From Pedosphaera sp. (GTDB taxonomy: Bacteria; Verrucomicrobiota; Verrucomicrobiia; Limisphaerales; SIAT01), in assembly GCA_009691645.1 (NCBI GenBank), contig SIAT01000084.1:1-7671 (forward strand): DNA of 7,671 nt, given 5' to 3'. Position numbers and translations under genes: made by a program. This document shows, in pieces, positions 1 through 6,592 of this stretch (its first letter is position 1; each line of letters begins with the position of its first letter). A model generated the notes under the pieces. That model saw nothing but the letters and a program-made list of their open reading frames with translations, was not told where the DNA came from and ran no database searches.

Positions 1-143
1 GCCTTTCGGTCGAGGCGCATCCATTAAAACGCTTGAACGTCCATCTGTCGGGGAGAGTCCACTTGGTGGAATCTCCTAGGAAATTGCTTTTTTGCCGCTC
101 TCAATTCAGTTACCAACGGTTCATTACTAAACACGTTTCACCC
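1..143. other. Upstream non-coding leader of the propeller gene
   Basis: No gene can be supported here. The frame of the downstream propeller gene stays open to the left edge and offers a TTG at 33, but the residues it would add are not hydrophobic and precede a proper signal peptide that begins at the ATG at 144, so I leave them out. The other two forward frames stop at 25-27 (TAA) and 77-79 (TAG); the tail of an upstream gene ending at either stop cannot be excluded. I see no convincing sigma-70 promoter and no Shine-Dalgarno sequence before 144. Confidence 0.4.
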
Positions 144-1547
144 ATGCGCATCTCACTCCTCCTCGCCATTACGATTCTCACGACCTCGGCTCATGCGGCG
201 AACTGGCCGCAATTCCGCGGGACGGATGCCTCCGGAACCGGCGCCGGCAAACCGCCGCTCCAGTTCAGTCCGAAGACAAATCTCGTCTGGAGTGCGGACC
301 TGCCCGCGGGCCATTCCTCGCCGGTCATTTGGGACAAACGCATCTTCCTCACGGGCGTGGACGCTGGGAAACTCGTTACGCTCGCACTCGATCGCGCCTC
401 CGGAAAAGTGCTTTGGAAAAAGACCGCGCCCGCTGAAAAGCTCGAAGCCGCGCATCGCATCAGCAATCCCGCCGCGCCCACCGCCTGCACGGATGGCGAG
501 CGCGTCATCGTTTATTTCGGTTCCTACGGTTTGCTCGCCTACGATTTCACGGGCAAAGAACTCTGGCGGCATCCGCTGCCCCAACCGATCGTCGAGTTCG
601 GCGCGGGTAGTTCGCCCATTCTCGTCGGGGATTTCGTCATTCAACTTTGCGATAGCGACATGGATTCTTTCCTCGTCGCCGTGGATAAGCGCACTGGCAA
701 GGAAGCGTGGAAAACCGCGCGGCCGAGCCATCGACGCGGCTTTTCCACGCCCTTCGTTTGGCGGCACGACGGCATCGAGGAAATCATCGTCAACGGTTCG
801 CTGAAAGTTTCCTCCTATGACCCGAAGGACGGTTCGCTCCGCTGGACTTGCCGCGGCATGGCGCGCGTGGCGAACGCCTCGCCCACCGCTGGCGATGGAC
901 TGCTTTTCGTGGCGAGTTGGAACATCGGCGGCGACGCGAGTGACCGCCTGACAGTTCCACCTCACGCCGAGTTTCTCGCTCAACACGACAAGAATAAAGA
1001 CGGCTCATTCACGAAGGACGAGTTCCCCGCCGGCCCTTTCAAAGACCGTTTCACGCAGTTCGACCTCGATAAAAACGGGCTTGTGAACAAAGCGGAATAT
1101 GAAGGCATGGCCGATCAATTCGTCCAGGCGGAGAATGCCATCTTCGCCATCAAGCCCGGCGGCCGCGGCGACATCACCAGCACGCACGTCGTGTGGAAAC
1201 ACAATCGCGGCCTGCCGTACGTGGCCTCGCCGATCTATCATCAAGGCCGCGTTTACACCGTGCGCAGCGGCGGCATGGCCACCTGCTGCGATGCGAAGAC
1301 CGGCGAGGTCATCTACCGCGATGAGCGCCTCGGCGCGTTGGGCGATTACTACGCAAGCCTCGCGGCGGCGGAAGGTAACGTGTTCGCCATTTCGCAGAAA
1401 GGCACCGTGACCGTTTTCAGCGGCAGCAGCGCACCCGAGGTGATGGCACGGAACGAAATGGGGGAGACCGTCATGTCCACACCCGCGATTGTGGATGGAA
1501 GAATCTATGTGCGGACGGAAAAACATCTGATGTGTTTCGGCAAGTAG
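144..1547 (+). CDS. Exported PQQ-like beta-propeller protein with an EF-hand pair
   Basis: The 467-residue product begins with a Sec signal peptide (hydrophobic residues about 4-15, likely cleavage after A18 in SAHA). The mature protein opens with WPQFRGTDASGTG, the typical start of the PQQ-like propeller proteins abundant in Planctomycetes and Verrucomicrobia. Blade-type repeats of the form 'xALDxxTGKxxW' follow: around 79-91 (LALDRASGKVLW), 131-141 (LAYDFTGKELW), 178-189 (VAVDKRTGKEAW), 222-234 (YDPKDGSLRW) and 380-391 (CCDAKTGEVIYR). Between blades, at about 274-322, sits an EF-hand pair with canonical 12-residue loops D282-E293 (DKNKDGSFTKDE) and D307-E318 (DLDKNGLVNKAE). It is probably periplasmic and calcium-binding. 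I see no quinoprotein dehydrogenase catalytic motif, so it is more likely a scaffold or binding protein than an enzyme; its ligand is unknown. The ATG at 144 was chosen because it starts the signal peptide; an in-frame TTG at 33 would bury it. Confidence 0.87.
   Translation: MRISLLLAITILTTSAHAANWPQFRGTDASGTGAGKPPLQFSPKTNLVWSADLPAGHSSPVIWDKRIFLTGVDAGKLVTLALDRASGKVLWKKTAPAEKLEAAHRISNPAAPTACTDGERVIVYFGSYGLLAYDFTGKELWRHPLPQPIVEFGAGSSPILVGDFVIQLCDSDMDSFLVAVDKRTGKEAWKTARPSHRRGFSTPFVWRHDGIEEIIVNGSLKVSSYDPKDGSLRWTCRGMARVANASPTAGDGLLFVASWNIGGDASDRLTVPPHAEFLAQHDKNKDGSFTKDEFPAGPFKDRFTQFDLDKNGLVNKAEYEGMADQFVQAENAIFAIKPGGRGDITSTHVVWKHNRGLPYVASPIYHQGRVYTVRSGGMATCCDAKTGEVIYRDERLGALGDYYASLAAAEGNVFAISQKGTVTVFSGSSAPEVMARNEMGETVMSTPAIVDGRIYVRTEKHLMCFGK
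963..1109 (+). other. EF-hand pair inserted between propeller blades
   Basis: This part of the propeller gene encodes two calcium-type loops 25 residues apart. Loop 1 (bases 987-1022) has D, N, D, S, T and E at positions 1, 3, 5, 7, 9 and 12; loop 2 (bases 1062-1097) has D, D, N, L, N and E at the same positions. Glycine is at position 6 in both. All canonical side-chain ligands are present, so calcium binding is a reasonable prediction. Loop 2 is followed by an amphipathic segment and then by the strand ENAIFAIKPGG, where the propeller resumes. Confidence 0.8.
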
Positions 1548-1655
1548 CGCAGCGGTTTCTCCCAACTTGCCAGTCCCTGTTATTTCACAAATTGGATTGA
1601 AAGCTTTCCACGGCCGGCGCATTTTCAAAGCTAGCCAGCACGACCCAAACAAATC

Positions 1656-2396
1656 ATGAAACACACCCTATTCCCTTTCGCCATTGCCATCCTCCTCACC
1701 GGCACGATTTCTTTCGCCAAAGACAACCCGTCTGCCGAGCGCATTCATGAGCACATCCGCGAATTGCGACTGAAGGCTTCCGAGTTGAAGTCCGCAGGCA
1801 AACTGGACGAAGCCGAACGTCTTTTCCAGGAATCCGAAAGGCTCATGAAAAAGGCCGGTGGACTCCAGCCGGTTGCCGACAAGAAACCGGGCGCCGCCGC
1901 CAACAAGCGCGAGCAATGGCTAGCGGAGCGTGCGCAGAAAGTCCAAGCATTGCGCGCCGAAGGAAAGAAAGAGGAAGCGGAAAAACTAATCTTCGAGACG
2001 AAGGAACTTCTCCACAAAAAGCAGGGACAGAAGCCGGGCGAGACACCTCAAATCGGCGGCAAAGGTGATGACGCCCGCCGGAAGCATCTCTCTGAAGCGA
2101 TCGCGCACCTGCGCGAGGCGGGAATGGCTGACTTGGCCGACAAGCTGCAGCAACAATTCGCCGTACACGGCAAGTCGGCAGAAGCCCATCAGAAGCCGCA
2201 GGATAATCCACCGAAGATTGTCAAAGGCCAAGCGCCCGATGCTGGGCAAAAACCAGTGAAGCCCCACGGCGATCTCCACCCAAAGGCCGCTGCGAATGAT
2301 GACGCCCACGCTCTTCGTGCTGAGTTGGGGGAATTGCGCAAAGCCGTGCGTGAACTGCAGCAGATCAATCGCGAGCGCGCTCCGCGTAAAGAATAG
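1656..2396 (+). CDS. Exported helical-repeat protein of unknown function
   Basis: I do not recognise a family for this 246-residue protein. A signal peptide covers residues 1-21 (MKHTLFPF then a hydrophobic run, cleavage after SFA). The rest is highly charged, rich in Lys, Glu, Ala and Gln, and predicted almost wholly helical. Three similar helix-turn-helix units occur at residues 41-56, 96-111 and 149-164; each fits L-[KR]-x-x-G-x(4)-A-x-x-L with L, basic, G, A and L in register. A Pro/Lys/Gln/Gly-rich linker (about 171-212) leads to a coiled-coil-like C terminus (218-240, leucines roughly every three to four residues). The hairpins resemble TPR-like 'AGKLDEAExL' units but are too far apart for tandem TPRs. 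It is likely periplasmic or envelope-associated. It follows the propeller gene on the same strand after 108 bases, so co-transcription is possible but unproven. The start is the only ATG giving an intact signal peptide; no Shine-Dalgarno sequence is visible. Confidence 0.75.
   Translation: MKHTLFPFAIAILLTGTISFAKDNPSAERIHEHIRELRLKASELKSAGKLDEAERLFQESERLMKKAGGLQPVADKKPGAAANKREQWLAERAQKVQALRAEGKKEEAEKLIFETKELLHKKQGQKPGETPQIGGKGDDARRKHLSEAIAHLREAGMADLADKLQQQFAVHGKSAEAHQKPQDNPPKIVKGQAPDAGQKPVKPHGDLHPKAAANDDAHALRAELGELRKAVRELQQINRERAPRKE
1776..2147 (+). repeat. Three diverged protein-level hairpin repeats
   Basis: The repeat units lie at bases 1776-1823, 1941-1988 and 2100-2147. They encode ASELKSAGKLDEAERL, VQALRAEGKKEEAEKL and IAHLREAGMADLADKL. 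Alignment without gaps puts L44/L99/L152, G48/G103/G156, A53/A108/A161 and L56/L111/L164 in register. The spacing is 55 and then 53 residues. The nucleotide sequences have diverged, so this is an old internal duplication or a selected structural repeat rather than a recent DNA repeat. Confidence 0.6.
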
Positions 2397-2417
2397 TTCC
2401 AGCAGAAATACTGTCGG

Positions 2418-2957
2418 TCAGAAAACCATCAGACCGAGAATCACGAGTAGCACTCCCATCGCCATGCGCACGCCGCATACGGCGCGGATGCGATCGTCGT
2501 TGGCCAGTTTCCATTCAAGGATATCGCGCAGACGCCACGGCGAGACGGTCAGGAAGATTCCCGCGATCACCCACACGTAGGCCAGCGTGATCGGGTAGAG
2601 ACGCCACGCAGTGTCGAGCCAGCGGAACTTCTCGATCACCACTTTCGCGAGAAGCAAGACGATGATCGCCAACCCGCGCACGGCGAGAAAATCCTTCACG
2701 AAAAAGCAGCTCGATACACCCACCACGGCGAAGCCGATGAGGAAGTATCGCTTGAACGCCTCGAATTCCGCCAGCGGTGTCGTCTGCACAATCCAGACGA
2801 ACCACGCCGTACCGGCCAGCATCAGCACCCAACCACACGGCTCTGATCGCGGAAATTTGCGGAGGGCGACGCCGAATGCAGCCGGACGAAAACAGCCGAA
2901 GAAGTTTAGCAGAATCAGAATCGAACCGATCAGAATGGCGAGTTGGGCGGGCGTCAT
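2418..2957 (-). CDS. Six-TM integral membrane protein, function unknown
   Basis: The 179-residue product is mostly hydrophobic, with six likely transmembrane helices at about residues 6-23, 42-60, 71-87, 91-108, 121-138 and 160-179. Short connections carry basic residues (RKFPR at 33-37, EKFRW at 109-113, WRLRD at 141-145). I see no catalytic or metal-binding motif and cannot assign a family. The ATG at 2957 is preferred because it lies 13 bases after the miaB stop codon and directly starts the first helix; the frame is open further upstream, but that would overlap miaB and add polar residues unlike a membrane protein. The tight spacing suggests translation from the miaB transcript. The gene runs convergently towards the helical-repeat gene, with only 21 bases between the two stop codons. 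Confidence 0.72.
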   Translation of the reverse strand: MTPAQLAILIGSILILLNFFGCFRPAAFGVALRKFPRSEPCGWVLMLAGTAWFVWIVQTTPLAEFEAFKRYFLIGFAVVGVSSCFFVKDFLAVRGLAIIVLLLAKVVIEKFRWLDTAWRLYPITLAYVWVIAGIFLTVSPWRLRDILEWKLANDDRIRAVCGVRMAMGVLLVILGLMVF

Positions 2958-2970
2958 CGGCGGCGTTGGG

Positions 2971-4329
2971 TTAGTCGAGGTTGAGGATGGCAGGATCGCC
3001 GTAAAGAGTGAAGGAACCGGCGCGAACAATCTTGAGGTCGAGACGCTGGCCGCGATGACGTTTGTCGCCATCGAACACGACGATCTTGTTGCAACGTGTG
3101 CGGCCTTCAAGTCGCGCGGCGTTCCGGTGGCTCGGACCTGCCACGAGAATTTGCAGCGTGCGCCCGACGAGCCGCTCGAACTTGCGCGCGCCAATCTCGT
3201 TGATAAGCGCGAGCAGCCGCGCGTGGCGTTCCTCGATGATCTCTTCGGGTAATTGGGCCGGCATCACCGCCGCGGGCGTGTCTTTGCGCTGGCTGTATTT
3301 GAAAACATAAGCGTTGTCGAACTCGACCTCGCGACAGAGCGAGAGGGTCTCCTCGAAATCCGCCTCGGTCTCGCCCGGAAAACCGACGATGAGATCGGTG
3401 GTGATGCCCATCTCCGGCCGGACAGCGCGGAGCTTAGTGACGATCTCCAAAAATCGCACGCGCGTGTAGCCGCGGTGCATCAGCTTCAGCACACGGTCGC
3501 TGCCGCTCTGCAACGGGATGTGCGCGCTCTCGACGAGTTTCGGCAGACGACCGTACGCCTCGACGAGATCGTTGCCATAACCTTTCGGATGCGGCGAGGT
3601 GAAGCGGATGCGTTCAAGCCCCTCGATTTCGTGGACCGCCTCGAGCAGTTGCACGAAAGCCGACTTGCCATCGCGCGCCGGATAATCGCGCTTGCCGTAA
3701 CTCGTCACGATCTGGCCGAGCAGCGTGATTTCCTTGGTGCCGCGCGCGACCAATTCGCGGCATTCGGCCACGATGTCCTCGATGCTCCGACTGCGTTCCT
3801 GCCCGCGCGTGTACGGCACGATGCAGAAGGTGCAGTACTGGTTACAGCCTTGCATGATGCTCACGAAAGCGGTGACGGGCACGGTCTTGGCCGAACCGTT
3901 CAGCAAATGCTCGCGGATGGTCGCCTCGCTCCCCTGCTCTTCCGCCGTGTCCACGATCTTCTGTCGACGGCCGGCAAGAAGATCGCCAATGTAATCGGCC
4001 GCGCGATGGAATTTCTGCGTGCCGAGGACGAGGTCCACGTCGGGAAGTTGGTCGATCAATCCCTGTCCGCGGCTCTGCGCCATGCAGCCCATGAAACCGA
4101 GCACCACGTCGCGGCGTTTCTTGCGAAGCTGGCTGGCAATCGCGGTCATCTTGCCGAGCGCCTTCTGCTCGGCGGCGTCCCGCACACTGCAAGTGTTGAG
4201 CAGAATCACATCCGCGACCGCTTCCGTGGAAGCGAGCGAATATCCTTTGGCCACGAGTTGTGCGGCAACAGCCTCGCTGTCGCGCTCATTCATCTGGCAG
4301 CCGTAAGTTTTGATGTAAACGGACGGCAT
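2971..4329 (-). CDS. miaB: tRNA-2-methylthio-N6-dimethylallyladenosine synthase MiaB
   Basis: This radical-SAM methylthiotransferase adds the 2-methylthio group to N6-isopentenyladenosine at position 37 of tRNAs reading UNN codons, acting in the cytosol after MiaA. The 452-residue length is normal. The N-terminal MTTase domain carries three cluster cysteines: C11 (KTYGCQMN), C47 (LLNTCSVRD) and C82 (FMGCMAQ). The radical-SAM domain has the CxxxCxxC motif at C162, C166 and C169 (GCNQYCTFC), followed by VPYTRGQERSR. A C-terminal TRAM domain spans about 384-447. YGCQMN at the N terminus separates MiaB from RimO and from MtaB (GCKVN type). The ATG at 4329 is preferred over the TTG one codon upstream. 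No clear Shine-Dalgarno sequence is visible. It is divergent from the DUF485 gene and followed by the six-TM protein gene. All expected key residues are present. Confidence 0.96.
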   Translation of the reverse strand: MPSVYIKTYGCQMNERDSEAVAAQLVAKGYSLASTEAVADVILLNTCSVRDAAEQKALGKMTAIASQLRKKRRDVVLGFMGCMAQSRGQGLIDQLPDVDLVLGTQKFHRAADYIGDLLAGRRQKIVDTAEEQGSEATIREHLLNGSAKTVPVTAFVSIMQGCNQYCTFCIVPYTRGQERSRSIEDIVAECRELVARGTKEITLLGQIVTSYGKRDYPARDGKSAFVQLLEAVHEIEGLERIRFTSPHPKGYGNDLVEAYGRLPKLVESAHIPLQSGSDRVLKLMHRGYTRVRFLEIVTKLRAVRPEMGITTDLIVGFPGETEADFEETLSLCREVEFDNAYVFKYSQRKDTPAAVMPAQLPEEIIEERHARLLALINEIGARKFERLVGRTLQILVAGPSHRNAARLEGRTRCNKIVVFDGDKRHRGQRLDLKIVRAGSFTLYGDPAILNLD

Positions 4330-4394
4330 CAATACAGGGCGCCGAAATTACGGCACGATGCCTCGAAAGAAAAGGCGGAAGATTTTGCAAACGG

Positions 4395-4418
4395 GCCGTT
4401 GCCCTTGCCGTTGCCCTC
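4395..4418 (+). repeat. 12-bp tandem duplication in the miaB/DUF485 spacer
   Basis: Two adjacent copies, GCCGTTGCCCTT and GCCGTTGCCCTC, match at 11 of 12 bases. They lie 17 bases before the chosen start of the DUF485 gene. The cause could be replication slippage or a direct-repeat binding site; the sequence alone does not decide. Confidence 0.6.
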
Positions 4419-4435
4419 TGCTACACACTCGCCCC

Positions 4436-4753
4436 ATGCAACCGCCTGAAAAGCCGGACATCCATAGCGAAGCCTTCCTCCACATGCTCATGCGCCGGCA
4501 ACTGCGCCTCTCAATCGCCTGCGCCACGACGTTTCTCGTGACACTGCTCGGCCTGCCGCTGCTCAACTACTTCGCGCCGGAACTGATGGCCACGCGCATC
4601 TTTGGCTTCACGCTCACGTGGCTGATTGTCGGTATCCTGTTCTTCCCGCTGGTCTGGATCATCTCGTTCGTTTTCATCCGCCGCTCGATTGCGCTGGAGG
4701 AAGCCGAGGTCGATGAAGTCGCGCGCGGAAACGCGTCCGCCGAGCGGAAATAA
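4436..4753 (+). CDS. DUF485 family small membrane protein (YjcH-like)
   Basis: The 105-residue product has a charged N terminus (EKPDIHSEAFLHMLMRRQ), two transmembrane helices at about 25-46 and 56-80, and a charged acidic/basic tail. The segment 'F..L...R..L......F....Y' followed by a hairpin of two helices is the DUF485 pattern. E. coli YjcH belongs to this family and is encoded directly before ActP, as here: the symporter starts 17 bases after this stop codon. The role is unproven; it is presumed to be an accessory of the symporter. The ATG at 4436 gives the family's usual length of about 100 residues. An in-frame ATG at 4358 would add 26 residues rich in Arg, Cys and Pro, translated across the tandem repeat, which I consider non-coding. 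No Shine-Dalgarno sequence is visible. Confidence 0.85.
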   Translation: MQPPEKPDIHSEAFLHMLMRRQLRLSIACATTFLVTLLGLPLLNYFAPELMATRIFGFTLTWLIVGILFFPLVWIISFVFIRRSIALEEAEVDEVARGNASAERK

Positions 4754-4770
4754 CCCACTGGGAACCCGCC

Positions 4771-6561
4771 ATGATGCCTCTTCTCGCAAACGTCGATCCG
4801 TGGATTTTCACGTTCAGCGCCATCACTGTCATCGTCACCGTCGCGATGGGGTTTTGGTCCGCTAAAAAATCCAAGACCGCCAGCGACTTCTTTGTCGCCG
4901 GCCGAAGCGTGGGTGTGGGCATGAACGCCAGCGCCATCTCGGGCGAATACCTCTCGGCCGCGTCGTTCATGGGCGTGGCGGGGATGGTGATGTCGAGCGG
5001 TTACGACGCGTTGTGGTATCCAGTCTGTTACGCCTGCGGCTATCTGTTCCTGCTGCTCTTCATCGCCGGTCCACTGCGGCGGTTTGGCGCGTACACGATC
5101 CCCGACTTCGCCGAAGGCCGCTTCGATTCGCCGGTCTTCCGCAAGATCGCGGTCGTGTTCGTTCTCTTCATTGGTTTCTTCTACACGATGCCGCAGATGA
5201 AAGGCGCGGGCGTCACGCTCGCTTACATCTTCAAGGACATCGAGTGGATCGGCGGCGCGAAAGGCCTGCCCTACTGGGTCGGCGTGGTGCTCGTCGGCGC
5301 GGTGATCACACTCAACGTCGCGCTCGGCGGCATGAAGGGCATCACCCTCGTGCAGGCCTTCCAGTACTGGATAAAGATGTTCGCCATCTCCGTGCCGGTC
5401 TTCGTGCTGATGTCCGTGCACAGTCACTACGGAAACCATCTTCAAGCCAACTTGGTGAAACCCTCCGCAGGGATGACCTCGCAAGGCGACGCCTCGACAA
5501 GTTTAGAAACAGCCGCCGCTCTCAACCGAAAAGTCCTTCCTGAAAAAGCGCCGAAGGATGAAACCTGGATCAACCCCTTCGGCCCGCTCACCACAAAAGC
5601 CGCAAAGGCCGCCGGCTTGTCCGCGGAGGAATCGAAGCCCTATTCGCTCCTCTACACCTACTCGCTCATCATCGCGCTCGTCTGCGGCACGGCGGGCCTG
5701 CCGCACATCCTCGTGCGCTTCTACACCAACCCCGACGGTGTCGCCGCCAAACGCACCACGATGTGGGTGATGATTCTCATCGGCGTCTTCTACGTCTTCC
5801 CGCCTGTGTTCGGCGTGATGGGGCGCAACCTGATGCCCGAGTTGTACAACGGCCTCGCCGGCGTGAAAGGCACCGACGGCGTGGTCCTGAATCTACCGCT
5901 CATCCTCACCGAGAAGTACGGCACGCTCGGTGCCGTGCTCAGCGGCATCACCTGCGCCGGCGCGTTCGCCGCGTTCATGAGCACCTTCTCCGGACTGCTC
6001 GTCTCGATGACCGGCGCGTTGGCGCACGACATCTACGGGCGCATCCTCCGCCCGAAATCCACACCCGAGGATCGGATGAGAATGTTCAAGTTCTGCGCGG
6101 TAATCTGCGGCGTCGGCGCCATCCTGCTCGGTTTCCTCGTCGAAACCTTCGAGATCAACAAGCTCGTTGGCTGGGCGTTCGCCATCGCCGCCACCAGTTA
6201 TTTCCCACTGCTCTTTCTCGCCACGTGGTGGCGGAACATCACGATGAAAGGAGCCGCCACAGGGATGCTCGCCGGCGGTTCACTCAGCCTCGTGGCCATC
6301 GCCAGCACGATGCTCGCCGACCAAGCCAAGTGGGCCGAGGGATTGAAAATCTGGTACACCACACACCCGCTCGCCCGCACGCTCGCCGAGCAACCGGCCA
6401 TCTGGGCGCTGCCGCTGGCCATCGTATTGATGATTGTCGTCTCGCGCCTGACACGAAGCGAAGTGCCTGCGGACATCCGCATGAAGATGCTCGTGCTCCA
6501 CGCTCCCGAGAAGCTCGGCCTCAAGCAGGAATACATCCAGGAACACCAAGCGGGACACTGA
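4771..6561 (+). CDS. actP: Sodium:solute symporter, ActP-type (acetate/monocarboxylate)
   Basis: This inner-membrane cation-coupled permease of the SSS family most likely imports acetate or a similar short monocarboxylate. The 596-residue product has about 13 hydrophobic segments. Recognisable features are the first SSS helices with SDFFVAGRSVG (38-48), ASAISGEYLSAASFMGVAG (53-71), LRRFGAYTIPDFAEGRF (102-118) and GTAGLPHILVRFYTNPDG (306-323), the last being a hallmark of the ActP group. The sequence ends with a polar tail. The neighbouring DUF485 gene upstream supports the assignment. E. coli ActP is about 549 residues; the extra length here is mainly a polar loop at about 222-289. The RFYTNPDG...KRTT version recalls, from memory, actinobacterial monocarboxylate symporters more than E. 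coli ActP, so the substrate could be pyruvate, propionate or lactate. The ATG at 4771 has a weak GGGA 7 bases upstream; a second ATG follows at 4774. No acs gene is in the window. Confidence 0.88.
   Translation: MMPLLANVDPWIFTFSAITVIVTVAMGFWSAKKSKTASDFFVAGRSVGVGMNASAISGEYLSAASFMGVAGMVMSSGYDALWYPVCYACGYLFLLLFIAGPLRRFGAYTIPDFAEGRFDSPVFRKIAVVFVLFIGFFYTMPQMKGAGVTLAYIFKDIEWIGGAKGLPYWVGVVLVGAVITLNVALGGMKGITLVQAFQYWIKMFAISVPVFVLMSVHSHYGNHLQANLVKPSAGMTSQGDASTSLETAAALNRKVLPEKAPKDETWINPFGPLTTKAAKAAGLSAEESKPYSLLYTYSLIIALVCGTAGLPHILVRFYTNPDGVAAKRTTMWVMILIGVFYVFPPVFGVMGRNLMPELYNGLAGVKGTDGVVLNLPLILTEKYGTLGAVLSGITCAGAFAAFMSTFSGLLVSMTGALAHDIYGRILRPKSTPEDRMRMFKFCAVICGVGAILLGFLVETFEINKLVGWAFAIAATSYFPLLFLATWWRNITMKGAATGMLAGGSLSLVAIASTMLADQAKWAEGLKIWYTTHPLARTLAEQPAIWALPLAIVLMIVVSRLTRSEVPADIRMKMLVLHAPEKLGLKQEYIQEHQAGH
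5434..5637 (+). other. Long polar loop within the symporter
   Basis: Residues 222-289 are entirely polar, rich in Lys, Ala, Ser, Thr and Pro, between two hydrophobic helices (about 199-215 and 291-306). The stretch contains DETWINPFGPL (263-273), which looks structured, flanked by low-complexity segments. E. coli ActP has a shorter connection at this place, as far as I recall. It is in frame and intact, so it is a lineage-specific or subfamily-specific loop rather than a disruption. Confidence 0.6.
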
Positions 6562-6592
6562 GCCGATTCCGCGACCGTGGACGGTGGGCAAC

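Noticed and set aside
1..16. GCCT...AGGC stem at the left edge that could be the end of an upstream terminator.
   Set aside because: It has only four or five pairs and is cut by the window edge, with no T-tract after it.
1281..1292. Adjacent cysteines (C381-C382) in the propeller, reminiscent of the vicinal disulfide of PQQ alcohol dehydrogenases.
   Set aside because: They sit in a blade strand of the ordinary 'CxDAKTGE' type and no other quinoprotein active-site features are seen, so the pairing is probably chance.
153..1664. Long minus-strand open frames opposite the propeller gene.
   Set aside because: The plus strand encodes a signal peptide, propeller blades and EF-hands; the reverse frames lack any of these and are low-complexity.
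2414..2437. Inverted repeat TCGGTC/GACCGA at the convergent ends of the helical-repeat and six-TM genes.
   Set aside because: The stem is only 6 bp with a 12-base loop and no T-tract on either strand; not a credible intrinsic terminator.
3253..4449. A 398-codon open frame on the plus strand, antisense to miaB.
   Set aside because: It lies opposite a complete MiaB with all family motifs; its translation has no recognisable domain and its openness is explained by GC-rich codon use on the other strand.
4567..5484. A 305-codon minus-strand open frame rich in His, Arg, Asp and Glu.
   Set aside because: It is antisense to the DUF485 and symporter genes, and its composition is typical of the reverse complement of membrane-protein codons.
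6574..6585. ACCGT-GG-ACGGT inverted repeat between the symporter and msrA stops.
   Set aside because: The two-base centre cannot form a normal loop, leaving a three- to four-pair stem, and no T-tract follows on either strand.
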